Assembly (NCBI RefSeq): GCF_001552175.1
Contig: NZ_BCQR01000070.1
Span: forward strand, 1 to 54,452
DNA from: Actinomadura kijaniata NBRC 14229
GTDB lineage: Bacteria; Actinomycetota; Actinomycetes; Streptosporangiales; Streptosporangiaceae
DNA: 54,452 bases
Direction of reading: 5' to 3'
Both the position numbers and the translations under genes were made by a program. Of the stretch, positions 23,030-31,581 are shown in pieces. The notes under the pieces are model-generated. The model worked only from the letters and a program-made list of their open reading frames with translations, was not told the DNA's origin and searched no databases. Within the stretch, counting starts at the first letter, position 1. The number at the start of each line of letters is the position of its first letter.

Positions 23030-24463
23030 ATGAACAGCAACCCGATGTACATGGAGTACGTCGACGACGCCGATCCTCCCCAGGATCCGGCGCGGCGACG
23101 CGGCTGGCGCATCCTCGGCTGGGTGTCGATCGGCCTGTCGGTCCTGCTGGTGGCCTCCTCGCTCACCTTCTACGGCTACTACCGGAAGGTGATGGGCAAC
23201 ATCAACCAGCAGGACCTCAACGCCGCGCTGGGCAAGGACCGGCCGAAGAAGCTCAACAGCGCGCTGAACATCCTGCTGCTCGGGTCGGACACCCGCGCGG
23301 GCGCCAACGGCAAGTACGGGCGGCAGATGCGGAACGACCCGCCCCGCTCCGACACCATGATCCTGCTGCACCTGTCGCCCGGCGGCGGCCAGGCGATGGG
23401 CATCAGCTTCCCGCGCGACCTGATGGTGCCGATGCCCTCCTGCAAGACCTCCAACGGCGGCCGGTCGGCCCCGCAGGCCCGGGCGCAGATCAACTCGGCG
23501 TTCACCATCGGCGGCGCGCCCTGCGTCGTCACCACCATCGAGAAGCTCAGCCAGATCAAGATCGACCACTTCGTGCAGGTCGACTTCAACGGCTTCAAGA
23601 CGATCACCAAGGCCGTCGGCGGCGTCCCGGTCTGCCTGACCAAGAGCGTCAACGACCCCAAGTCCAAGCTGCGGCTGTCCGCCGGGCGGCACGTCATCAG
23701 CGGCGAGACCGCGCTGGCCTACGTCCGCAACCGGTACGGCCTCGGCGACGGCTCCGACACCGACCGCATCAAGCGCCAGCAGAAGTTCATGGGCGCGCTG
23801 GCCGACCGGGCGCTCAGCAAGGGCGTGCTCAGCGACCCCGGCAAGCTGACCGGGCTGCTCAGCGCGGTCACCAAGTCGCTGACCACCGACAGCGAGCTCA
23901 AGATCTCGACGATGATGCAGATCGCCCAGGGCATGCAGGGCATGTCCTCGGGCAAGCTGCGCTTCGTCACCGTCCCGTCCGGCCCGGACCCGCTCGACCC
24001 CAACCGGGTCGCGCTCACCGCCGCGGCCCAGCCGTTCTTCGCGGCCGTCCGCAACGACAAGACCGTGCCCGCGCCCGAGCCCAAGGGCAGCGCGCCGAAG
24101 ATCCCCGCCAGCCAGGTCCGGGTCCGCGTCTACAACGGCAGCGGCATCTCCGGCCAGGCCGGCCGGGTCGCCGAGGACCTGCGCGCCCAGGGCTTCCAGG
24201 TCGAGGTCGGCGGCAACGCGACGGGCCGGCAGACCGCCACCCGCGTGCTGTACGGCCCCGGCGCCGACCAGCACGCCCAGACCCTCGCCAAGGCGATCAA
24301 CGGCACCCCGCAGCCGCAGGCCCGCGCCTCCGGCGGCACGGCGGGCGTGGTGGAGCTGATCGTCGGCAGCGGGTGGCCGGGCGTGAAGGCCCGCAGCGTG
24401 GGCCTGCCCACCAAGGTGCAGGGCGAGATCCGCGCCAACGAGGACCCCTGCAAGAAGCCCTGA
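23030..24463 (+). CDS. LytR-CpsA-Psr (LCP) family cell-wall glycopolymer ligase with LytR_C domain
   Basis: LCP enzymes transfer lipid-linked polymers onto peptidoglycan on the outer face of the membrane. This 477-residue protein has a short cytoplasmic N-terminus, one membrane helix (ILGWVSIGLSVLLVASSLTF), and the LCP core: LNILLLGSDTR, PPRSDTMILLHL, GISFPRDLMVPMP, INSAFTIGG, then VDFNGFKTITKAVGGVPVCL and ALAYVRNRYGLGDGSDTDRI with the conserved arginines. A LytR_C domain follows near residue 365 (VRVRVYNGSGISGQAGRVAE). ATG at 23030 is chosen because CGGAG precedes it and only about 25 residues then precede the helix; an ATG at 22937 would overlap the previous gene. It is the likely attachment enzyme for the polymers made by this region. 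Confidence 0.92.
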   Translation: MNSNPMYMEYVDDADPPQDPARRRGWRILGWVSIGLSVLLVASSLTFYGYYRKVMGNINQQDLNAALGKDRPKKLNSALNILLLGSDTRAGANGKYGRQMRNDPPRSDTMILLHLSPGGGQAMGISFPRDLMVPMPSCKTSNGGRSAPQARAQINSAFTIGGAPCVVTTIEKLSQIKIDHFVQVDFNGFKTITKAVGGVPVCLTKSVNDPKSKLRLSAGRHVISGETALAYVRNRYGLGDGSDTDRIKRQQKFMGALADRALSKGVLSDPGKLTGLLSAVTKSLTTDSELKISTMMQIAQGMQGMSSGKLRFVTVPSGPDPLDPNRVALTAAAQPFFAAVRNDKTVPAPEPKGSAPKIPASQVRVRVYNGSGISGQAGRVAEDLRAQGFQVEVGGNATGRQTATRVLYGPGADQHAQTLAKAINGTPQPQARASGGTAGVVELIVGSGWPGVKARSVGLPTKVQGEIRANEDPCKKP

Positions 24464-24551
24464 CCCGCGACATCCTGACCGCGACGCCGTGGCCCGCACG
24501 GCACGGCCCCGATCCCAGCAGTCCCCCTATCCCGAGGGTCGCCCCCGCCTC

Positions 24552-25667
24552 ATGACGTACACGCTCAGGCCCGCAACGGAGACACCGCCGACGCCCCCCG
24601 ACCCGGCCGCCGGGACGGGTGGGCGGGAGGCGGCGCCCGCGCCCCGGCGCAGGGAGCGCGACCCGTTCTTCGACAACGCCAAGTTCCTGGCGATCATCCT
24701 GGTGGTGGTCGGCCACGCCATCGCCGGACTGATGAAGGTGCCGCTCGCCAAGGGGCTGTACCTGTACATCTACATGTTCCACATGCCGCTGTTCATCGTG
24801 GTCACCGGCTACCTCTCGCGGAACTGGACGTTCTCCGGCAGCAAGGCCCGGCGGCTGATCACCACGGTCGGCGTGCCGTACGTGGTGTTCGAGACCGCCT
24901 ACTCCACCTACGACTGGCTGGTCGGCCGCAACACCCTTGAGATCAGCCTGCTGAAGCCGTACTACCTGACCTGGTTCCTGTGCGCGCTGTTCATGTGGCG
25001 GCTGTCCACCCCGGTGTGGCAGCAGATCCGCTGGCCGCTGGCGGTGGCGGTGGCGTTCTCGCTGCTGTCGTACATGAGCGACCTCGGCGGCACCTTCAAC
25101 ATCCACCGGGTGATCGGGCTGCTGCCGTTCTACGTGCTGGGCCTGCTGCTGCGGCCCGAGCACTTCGAGGTCGTCAAGCGGCCGTCGTCGCGGTGGATCG
25201 GGTTCGGGATCCTGGCGGGCGGCCTGGCCGCCGCCTACCTGGCCATGAACCACATGGCCAAGGAGTGGATCTACTGGCGGTCGCCGCACGAGGACCTGGG
25301 CGTCGACAACGTCACCGGCACCGCGATGCGGATGGGCATGATGGTCTGCGCGACGGTGCTGGTGTTCGCGTTCCTGGCCGTGGTGCCGCGCCGCCGCACC
25401 TGGTTCACCGCGCTGGGCGCCAACACCCTGTACGCCTACCTGCTGCACGGGTTCGTCACGCGGGCGCTGTCGTTCTTCGGCTGGTGGAAGCTCGACTGGA
25501 TGGCCACCACGCCGGGCACGATCGTGATCATCGTCGGGGCGGTCGTGGTCGGCACGTTCCTGTGCTCCCCGCCGGTCAAGAAGGCGATGAGCTGGGCGCT
25601 GGAGCCCAAGATGACCTGGGCGTTCACCAGGCTGCGCCCGCCCGCGCGCGGCGGCGCGAAGAGCTGA
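24552..25667 (+). CDS. Acyltransferase-3 family membrane protein
   Basis: The product of about 371 residues has a proline-rich cytoplasmic N-terminus and then about ten membrane helices. The first carries the family signature FFDNAKFLAIILVVVGHAI with the conserved His, and MFHMPLFIVVTGYL follows. Later blocks are YYLTWFLCALFMWRLSTPVW and NTLYAYLLHGFVTRAL. Enzymes of this family O-acylate exported polysaccharides or lipids. Its place directly behind the LCP gene suggests decoration of a wall polymer, which is inference. The start is uncertain between ATG at 24552 and GTG at 24489; neither has a close ribosome site. Confidence 0.85.
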   Translation: MTYTLRPATETPPTPPDPAAGTGGREAAPAPRRRERDPFFDNAKFLAIILVVVGHAIAGLMKVPLAKGLYLYIYMFHMPLFIVVTGYLSRNWTFSGSKARRLITTVGVPYVVFETAYSTYDWLVGRNTLEISLLKPYYLTWFLCALFMWRLSTPVWQQIRWPLAVAVAFSLLSYMSDLGGTFNIHRVIGLLPFYVLGLLLRPEHFEVVKRPSSRWIGFGILAGGLAAAYLAMNHMAKEWIYWRSPHEDLGVDNVTGTAMRMGMMVCATVLVFAFLAVVPRRRTWFTALGANTLYAYLLHGFVTRALSFFGWWKLDWMATTPGTIVIIVGAVVVGTFLCSPPVKKAMSWALEPKMTWAFTRLRPPARGGAKS

Positions 25668-25836
25668 CCCTCTCCGCGGGGCCCGGCGCGCCGCCAGGTC
25701 TCAATCCCGTGATCTTGCCCGGTCACGCCGCATACCGGTCGTTCCACGCGAAATACTGTGCGTGGGACGTCGGCTCCGCCCGCGCGGCAGGTCCGCTCCC
25801 GGGCCGTCACCCCGATATGTGACAAAAAAGCAACAG

Positions 25837-25886
25837 AGGGTAACCAACCTCCGGGGGTCGCTACCATCACGGAGGCCCCCGCGACC
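25837..25886 (+). promoter_or_regulatory. Structured leader upstream of the CDP-alcohol phosphatidyltransferase gene
   Basis: Two complementary pairs interleave: CCTCCG (25848-25853) with CGGAGG (25870-25875), and GGTCGC (25856-25861) with GCGACC (25881-25886). The order a-b-a'-b' allows either an H-type pseudoknot or two mutually exclusive hairpins. An additional GAGG/CCTC pairing and the palindrome GGTAACC lie just upstream. It ends 67 bases before the start codon. No known riboswitch class is recognised. Confidence 0.35.
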
Positions 25887-25953
25887 GTCTTCGGCCGGTA
25901 TCACCCCCCGCAGCGCGGGAAGGTCTCATCGCAAGAGGAAAGGACAGTTCCCC

Positions 25954-26955
25954 ATGGCGAACTTCACGCTGGACGACGTTCGGCAACGAACGTACAAAGC
26001 GCGTGACGCATGGTGGACGGTACTGCTGGTCGACCCGCTCGCCGCCCGGCTGGTCAAGGTCACGGCCAACCGGACCAACATCACCCCCAACCAGCTCACC
26101 GTCGGCGCGCTGATCCTCGGCCTCGGGGCGGGTGCCTGCTTCCTCGTCGGGACCTGGCCCTACCTCCTGCTCGGCGCGCTGCTGTACCACCTGTCGTTCA
26201 CGCTCGACTGCATGGACGGCAAGATCGCCCGGCTGAAGGGCAACGGCTCGGTCTTCGGCGCATGGCTGGACTACATCTTCGACCGGATCCGCGTGCTGCT
26301 CTGCGCGATCGCGCTGATGGCCGGGCAGTACCTGATCACCGACAACGTGGCCTACGTGTGGACCGCCGTGGCCGTGGTGTTCCTGGACATGCTCCGCTAC
26401 ATGGACGCGCTGGAGACCTACAAGGTCCGCGCCCAGATGCGGGCCAAGCTGAACGCGACCCGGCTGGAGGCCCACGAGCTGGAGCTGGCCGCCCGCCGGC
26501 TCCGGGGCGAGGACGTCACCGCCGTCAGCGAGGAGCTGCGGGCCGCCGAGAACGCGCTGCGCAGCGATCCGGAGGCCGACATGGAGGACCGGGTCCTGGG
26601 CGAGCAGCCCACCCACCAGGTGCTCCAGCAGGGCTTCCACGAGAAGTTCCCCTGGTACGCGCGGATCCGCCCGTTCCTGGCCCGCACCCGCATCCGGCCG
26701 CACCTGTTCAGCGGTATCGAGTTCCAGATGGGGGTGTTCGTCGTCGCCCCGGTGCTGGCGGCGGCCGTCCCCGGCGCGATCATCCCGACGACGGTCGTGG
26801 CGGGCGCGGGGCTGCTGGCGTTCGAGCTGGTCATCATCTACAAGTTCTGGCTCTCCACGCGCGACTACAGCCGCAGCCTGGCGAAGCTGGAGGGGAAGGT
26901 CGAGGCGCTGCGCGCGGAGCTGCCCGAGCAGGTCCACTACTCGCACAGCGCGTGA
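25954..26955 (+). CDS. CDP-alcohol phosphatidyltransferase with long cytosolic helical insert
   Basis: These enzymes swap CMP of a CDP-alcohol for a second alcohol at the membrane. The 333-residue protein has the complete signature DxxDGxxAR-x8-GxxxDxxxD with Asp85, Asp88, Asp106 and Asp110. Several membrane helices flank it. Between about residues 155 and 250 there is a charged, probably coiled-coil insert (RLEAHELELAARRLRGEDVT and following), and the C-terminus is again charged (SRSLAKLEGKVEALRAELPE). Most relatives of about 200-250 residues lack the insert. The lipid or headgroup made is unknown; inositol- or glycerol-phosphate products are possible. AAAGGA precedes the ATG, a structured leader lies upstream, and a strong terminator follows. 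Confidence 0.88.
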   Translation: MANFTLDDVRQRTYKARDAWWTVLLVDPLAARLVKVTANRTNITPNQLTVGALILGLGAGACFLVGTWPYLLLGALLYHLSFTLDCMDGKIARLKGNGSVFGAWLDYIFDRIRVLLCAIALMAGQYLITDNVAYVWTAVAVVFLDMLRYMDALETYKVRAQMRAKLNATRLEAHELELAARRLRGEDVTAVSEELRAAENALRSDPEADMEDRVLGEQPTHQVLQQGFHEKFPWYARIRPFLARTRIRPHLFSGIEFQMGVFVVAPVLAAAVPGAIIPTTVVAGAGLLAFELVIIYKFWLSTRDYSRSLAKLEGKVEALRAELPEQVHYSHSA

Positions 26956-26969
26956 CCCCCTGAGACACG

Positions 26970-27002
26970 GGAACGCCCCCGGCCGGTGGCCGGGGGCGTT
27001 CC
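26970..27002. terminator. Strong hairpin terminator between convergent genes
   Basis: GGAACGCCCCCGGCC pairs perfectly with GGCCGGGGGCGTTCC (15 base pairs) across a 3-base loop. It lies 14 bases after the stop of the CDP-alcohol phosphatidyltransferase and 18 bases from the stop of the convergent gene. Confidence 0.85.
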
Positions 27003-27020
27003 GCGTTCTCGGGCGCCGTC

Positions 27021-28565
27021 TCAGGCGCGCTGGCCCTCGTGCTCGGGCTCTCCGACGGCCTCGACCCCCTCGGAGGTCTCCGGCTCGTCGGCGGCCTCGG
27101 GCTCCCCCGCGGCCTCGGGCCCCGACCGGGCGGGCGCGTGCGCGACCGTGCGGGGCTCGCGGGCCAGCGTGAGGCCCGCCGCCAGCACCGCGAACGGGAT
27201 GCACGGCAGCAGGTAGCGGTAGTCGAAGTCCGCCGTGGCCGCCGGGACCACCAGCAGGGCCAGGGCGATGCCCCACGGCAGCAGGACCGGGCCGCCCAGC
27301 CGCCGGACGCGCAGCAGCACGCCCGCCAGGCCCACCAGCATGTAGACCCCGAGGAACGGGCCCCGCAGGTAGAAGGTGTGCTGGTAGTCGCGCATCCAGG
27401 CGCCCTGCGGCTCCACGACGCGGTGGATGACCGGCCTGCCGTTGGTGTACCAGTCGAGGTAGAGCCGCTGCATGTCCGACTGGGACGCGCCGACCGGGAA
27501 GTCGTACTGGGCCACCGTCCAGGGGGTCGGGTAGTCCTCGCGCTTCCACTCGAACGCGCGCAGCGTGTCGCGGACCACCACGTTCAGGTAGTCGCCGGGC
27601 TGCTTGGCGATGGCCTCCTTGACGAACTCCCCGGCGAGCTCGTTGGCGCGGACGCTGCGCTTGTCCTCGGGGAAGTGGCGGAACGGCGTGTCGCTGGTCC
27701 ACATCGCCTGGTAGGCCCGGGCGGGGACCCGGGGCCGGGGCGGCACGCGGTCCATGCAGAACACCTCCAGCTCGGGCCTCGGCTTGATCACGTCGCAGCG
27801 GGCGAAGTCGACGACGCGGCCGTACATCCAGATCTGGTCGCTCTTGGTGAAGGTGTGGACCCCCCAGGTCCCGTGGAACCAGTGCAGGTAGAGCAGCAGC
27901 GGAACGGCGACCCCGGCGACCACCGACACCAGCGCCCGCCAGCCCGCGCGGCGCAGCAGCATGCAGAACAGCACCACGGCGATCAGCGGCAGGCCGACCG
28001 AGCGGACCATCGCCGCCGCGCCCAGCGCGAGCCCCGCCGGCGCGGCCGCCCACCAGCTCGTCCGCCGCCGCCACAGCACCAGCGTCACGCCCGCCGTCAG
28101 CAGGAACGTGAACAGCCCGTCCGACATGAGCATGTGTTCGAGCTGGATCTGGTAGGCGTCGTAGAGCACCGGCAGCGTCACCAGCGTGGCCACCAGGCCG
28201 GGAGCCCAGGGCCGCCAGCGCGGCCGGCCGGTCCGCAGCCCCCGCCACACGATCGCGTAGACCATGACGCCGGTGAGCGCGCCCAGCGCGTGCTGGACCG
28301 CCAGCACCACGGTCCAGCTCTCGAACGGCCGCAGTGCCCACAGGAACACCGAGTACCCGCTCGGCCGCAGGTCGTCGGGGGCGAACTGGATCGCCGCGTT
28401 CAGGTAGGTCCGCGAGTCCCCGAACCAGAAGATCCACGGGAAGCCGAGGATCGCGATCCAGCGCAGCGCCACCGCCCCGGCCAGCGCGGCGAGGAACAGG
28501 CCGTGCGCCGTCAGGAACCGTCCCGTGCCCCGTGCCGTCCGCCTCACGAGTTCTGCCACACGCAA
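27021..28565 (-). CDS. Polytopic membrane protein, GT-C-like, with acidic C-terminal tail
   Basis: The 514-residue product has about ten membrane helices. Its first loop contains FWFGDSRTYLNAAIQFAPDD, an acidic site placed as in GT39-like/ArnT-like enzymes that use polyprenyl-phosphate sugars, and a large extracytoplasmic part occupies residues 230-370. The last 45 residues are Glu/Ala/Pro-rich and probably disordered. A transferase role is inferred from layout and neighbours; no close family is recognised. The start is taken as TTG at 28565, which has GGAAGG 9 bases upstream; GTG at 28559 is an alternative. It stands alone, reverse to its neighbours, with terminators or long gaps on both sides. 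Confidence 0.75.
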   Translation of the reverse strand: MRVAELVRRTARGTGRFLTAHGLFLAALAGAVALRWIAILGFPWIFWFGDSRTYLNAAIQFAPDDLRPSGYSVFLWALRPFESWTVVLAVQHALGALTGVMVYAIVWRGLRTGRPRWRPWAPGLVATLVTLPVLYDAYQIQLEHMLMSDGLFTFLLTAGVTLVLWRRRTSWWAAAPAGLALGAAAMVRSVGLPLIAVVLFCMLLRRAGWRALVSVVAGVAVPLLLYLHWFHGTWGVHTFTKSDQIWMYGRVVDFARCDVIKPRPELEVFCMDRVPPRPRVPARAYQAMWTSDTPFRHFPEDKRSVRANELAGEFVKEAIAKQPGDYLNVVVRDTLRAFEWKREDYPTPWTVAQYDFPVGASQSDMQRLYLDWYTNGRPVIHRVVEPQGAWMRDYQHTFYLRGPFLGVYMLVGLAGVLLRVRRLGGPVLLPWGIALALLVVPAATADFDYRYLLPCIPFAVLAAGLTLAREPRTVAHAPARSGPEAAGEPEAADEPETSEGVEAVGEPEHEGQRA

Positions 28566-29208
28566 ACTGGACTGCCTTCCCTTGGCCGGGCCGTTACCGT
28601 TTCGATGACGGCCTCCGTGATTACGCAGCGTCGCACCGCGGGGAGCGGTCGCCGACGCGACCGGTGGCGGAACGCGCGGACCGTTCGCGGGGTCGCCCCC
28701 TCTGCCAGACGTCCGACGGACACGCCCGGTTGACCGGCGACGCGCGGGGGGTGTCGCCGGGTGTTCTCCCCGTGATCGGCGATTCCATGGGTACGCTGAG
28801 TGAACATCCGGTTACGTCGGTCGCCCGAAAGCCTACTCAGCCTCTTCCCAAAGGTCACATTGACGGTTTATGCCCAGGTCACGGCCGATGAGCCGGAGTG
28901 TGCGGACCCTTCGCGAGGGGCCGCCGCCCGCTCGCGCGGCCCGTCCGCGCGGGGCCGCCGTCCGGCGCGCCCCGACGTCCGCCGGACACCGGTCACGCTC
29001 TGTGTCCAATTTGATCGTCCAACAGCGCCGGATACCCTTTTGTGCCCGAAGTCAGCGTTAACCTCACATGAGCAAGTGGCGAACCAACTCCCACGGTTGG
29101 CGCTAAAGTCCCTAGGGCGCTTCTGTCGGGACACCGGCGCTCCACGGCCGGTTCACCCGCAGGCTGCTCCCCTCGGCCCGCCCGTCCAGTAGTCGATTGG
29201 CCCACTGT
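28566..29208. other. 643-base divergent intergenic region
   Basis: No convincing gene is seen; the reading frames here lack codon bias and domains. The stretch is relatively A/T-rich near 28990-29110 and probably carries the promoters of the reverse GT-C-like gene and the forward polymerase gene. Confidence 0.5.
29011..29038 (+). promoter_or_regulatory. Candidate promoter upstream of the first GT2-TagF gene
   Basis: TTGATC (29011-29016) and TACCCT (29033-29038) are separated by 16 bases, about 170 bases upstream of the ATG at 29209. This is a plausible vegetative promoter and would leave a long leader. Confidence 0.35.
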
Positions 29209-31449
29209 ATGAATTCCGGCCCCGCCCTCTCGCTCAGCATCATCGTTCCGGTCCACCGGGTGCAGGGATACCTGCGGCAGTGCCTGGACTCGATCCTGGT
29301 CCCCGACCTCCCCAGCCTGGAGGTCATCGCGGTGAACGACTGCTCGCCCGACCACAGCGGCGAGATCCTCGACGAGTACGCCGCCCGGGACCCGCGCCTC
29401 CAGGTGATCCACCTGACCGAGAACCAGGGCCTCGGCGGGGCCCGCAACGTCGGCCTCGACCGCGCCACCGGCGACTACGTGTGGTTCTTCGACAGCGACG
29501 ACTACGCCACCTCCGACGGCGTCCGGTCGGTCTACGACCGGCTCTGCGAGACCCGCCCCGACGTGCTGGTCTTCGACTACGCGCGCGAGTACTGGGACGG
29601 CCGGGTCAAGCGCAGCGTGATCAACCACCTGTTCCGCGAGCCCCCGGCCCCGGACGTGTTCACCGCCGCCGACCGGCAGAGCGTGCTGCGGCTGATGATG
29701 ACGGCCTGGAACCGCGCGATCCGCCGGGACTTCCTGCTGGGGCTCGGCCTGCGGTTCAGCCACGGGTACTACGAGGACGTCAACGTCACCTACCCGGTCC
29801 TCATGGCCGCCGAGAAGATCAGCCTGCTGGACCAGGTCTGCTACATCTACCGGCAGCGGCGGCAGGGCGCGATCACCCGCACCGCCTCCACCAAGCACTT
29901 CGACGCGTTCGCGCAGTACGACCGGATCTTCGCGTTCATGGACTCCATGGGCCCGGAGGCCGACCGGTTCCGCCCGATGATGTTCGACCGGACGATCTGG
30001 CACCTGCTGGTCATCCTGGAGCGCGGCGACCGCGTGCCGCCGGCCGAGCGCGCCCGGTTCTTCGCCGAGATGTCGAAGACGTTCAACAAGTACCGCCCGG
30101 CGGGCCACGACCGGCCCACCGAGGGCTCCATCGCCTCGGCCACCAAGAACCCCGGGCCGCTCCTGGAGACGCTCGCCGTCAAGTACGAGTTCATCCGGAA
30201 GAACGACCTCAAGGGCTACGACCGCTTCATGGCGCGCAAGGCCCTGCGCAAGAAGGCGGGCAAGGCCAAGAAGAAGGTCCGCAAGGGCATCAACTTCGCC
30301 AAGCGCAAGGGCATGCGGGCGTACTACCACACCCAGCTGCGCCGCCCGGTCGAGGCGAACACCGCGGTGTTCGCCTCCTACTGGTACCGCGGCTACGCCT
30401 GCAACCCGGCCGCGATGTACGAGAAGGCCAGGGAGCTGGCCCCGCACGTCCGCAGCGTCTGGATCGTCAAGCCGTCCAAGGCGGCCGGGATGCCCAAGGG
30501 CGTCCCGTTCGTGGTCAGCGGGACCCGCGAGTACTACCGGACGATGGCCCGGTCCAAGTACTTCGTCAACAACGTGAACTTCCCCAACCACGTGATCAAG
30601 CGCAAGGGGCAGGTGCACGTGATGACGCAGCACGGCACCCCGCTCAAGCGCATGGGCCTGGACCAGCAGTACTTCCCCGCCGGCGCCAAGGGGATGGACT
30701 TCACCGAGCTGATGGAGCGCAGCGAGCGCTGGGACTTCCACGTCTCGGCAAACCCGCTGACCACCGAGGCGTGGGAGCGCAGCTTCCCGGTGAACGCCGA
30801 GATGCTGGAGATCGGCTACCCGCGCAACGACCGCCTGGTCCGCGCCACCGACAAGGAGAGGGCCCGCCTCCGGGAGCGGCTGGCGATCCCCGAGGGCAAG
30901 AAGGCCGTCCTCTACACGCCCACGCACCGCGAGTACCGCAACAAGTTCGAGCCGATGTTCGACATCCAGCGGTTCGCGCGCGAGCTGGGCGACGAGTACG
31001 TGCTGCTGCTGCGGGCGCACTACTTCTACCGCCCGGCCCCCGGCACGCTGGACCCCGAGCGGGTCATCGACGTGTCGGCGTACCCGACCGTCGAGGACCT
31101 CTACATCGCCTCCGACGCGATGCTGACGGACTACTCGTCGGCGATGTTCGACTACGCGGTGCTGCCGGACCGGCCCATCGTGGTCTTCGCCAACGACTGG
31201 GAGACCTACAAGATCACCCGCGGCGTGAACTTCGACATCACCGAGTTCCCGCCCGGCCTCGTGGCCTACACCGAGGACGAGCTGCTCCAGTCGTTCGCGT
31301 CCGGGGCCCCGTGGGAGTCGCAGTACACCAAGTTCCGCGACGCGTTCCGCGAGCGGTTCTGCCCGTGGGAGGACGGCCAGGCCAGCGAGCGCGCGGTCCG
31401 CCGGATCTTCCTTGACGACAAGGACGCCGGGCGTCCGCCGAAGAAGTAG
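29209..31449 (+). CDS. Bifunctional GT2 glycosyltransferase / TagF-like polyol-phosphate transferase
   Basis: The 746-residue protein fuses two enzymes. Residues 5-230 are a GT-A domain (LSIIVPVHRVQGYLRQCLDS, VIAVNDCSPDHSGEILDEYA, FFDSDDYAT). A Lys-rich linker with membrane-surface character follows (RKALRKKAGKAKKKVRKG, about 344-361). The C-terminal part is a CDP-glycerol glycerophosphotransferase-type GT-B domain: TQHGTPLKRMG near residue 472, EIGYPRNDRL near 542, YTPTHREYRNKF and TDYSSAMFDYA near 640, with the histidines of the TagF active site. It would add a sugar and polyol-phosphates to a lipid-linked chain at the inner membrane face. Poly(glycerol- or ribitol-phosphate) is typical of relatives; the polyol here is unknown. 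ATG at 29209 is preferred to TTG at 29197. Confidence 0.9.
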   Translation: MNSGPALSLSIIVPVHRVQGYLRQCLDSILVPDLPSLEVIAVNDCSPDHSGEILDEYAARDPRLQVIHLTENQGLGGARNVGLDRATGDYVWFFDSDDYATSDGVRSVYDRLCETRPDVLVFDYAREYWDGRVKRSVINHLFREPPAPDVFTAADRQSVLRLMMTAWNRAIRRDFLLGLGLRFSHGYYEDVNVTYPVLMAAEKISLLDQVCYIYRQRRQGAITRTASTKHFDAFAQYDRIFAFMDSMGPEADRFRPMMFDRTIWHLLVILERGDRVPPAERARFFAEMSKTFNKYRPAGHDRPTEGSIASATKNPGPLLETLAVKYEFIRKNDLKGYDRFMARKALRKKAGKAKKKVRKGINFAKRKGMRAYYHTQLRRPVEANTAVFASYWYRGYACNPAAMYEKARELAPHVRSVWIVKPSKAAGMPKGVPFVVSGTREYYRTMARSKYFVNNVNFPNHVIKRKGQVHVMTQHGTPLKRMGLDQQYFPAGAKGMDFTELMERSERWDFHVSANPLTTEAWERSFPVNAEMLEIGYPRNDRLVRATDKERARLRERLAIPEGKKAVLYTPTHREYRNKFEPMFDIQRFARELGDEYVLLLRAHYFYRPAPGTLDPERVIDVSAYPTVEDLYIASDAMLTDYSSAMFDYAVLPDRPIVVFANDWETYKITRGVNFDITEFPPGLVAYTEDELLQSFASGAPWESQYTKFRDAFRERFCPWEDGQASERAVRRIFLDDKDAGRPPKK

Positions 31450-31533
31450 CCCCGGTCGGTTACCCTTCTCCTCCCCTCTCCCACACCCCTCCGGCGTTCC
31501 AGGTGAACCCCCCGCACCCGGCGTTCCGCCGTT

Positions 31534-31561
31534 CCCCGCGCCCCTGACAGGGGGCGCGGGG
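31534..31561 (+). terminator. Hairpin between the two GT2-TagF genes
   Basis: CCCCGCGCCCC pairs perfectly with GGGGCGCGGGG (11 base pairs, 6-base loop) just 9 bases before the AAGGAG ribosome site of the next gene. It may terminate part of the transcript or regulate the second gene. Confidence 0.5.
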
Positions 31562-31581
31562 CCCGCCTTAAGGAGCCCGCT

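Noticed and set aside
25668..25953. Known c-di-AMP (ydaO) or other standard riboswitch
   Set aside because: The conserved sequence blocks that I remember for these classes are absent. Only pairing potential is seen.
28544..28858. Possible 104-residue reverse gene in the long intergenic region
   Set aside because: It has no ribosome site, no codon bias and no recognisable motif, and it overlaps the start of the GT-C-like gene.
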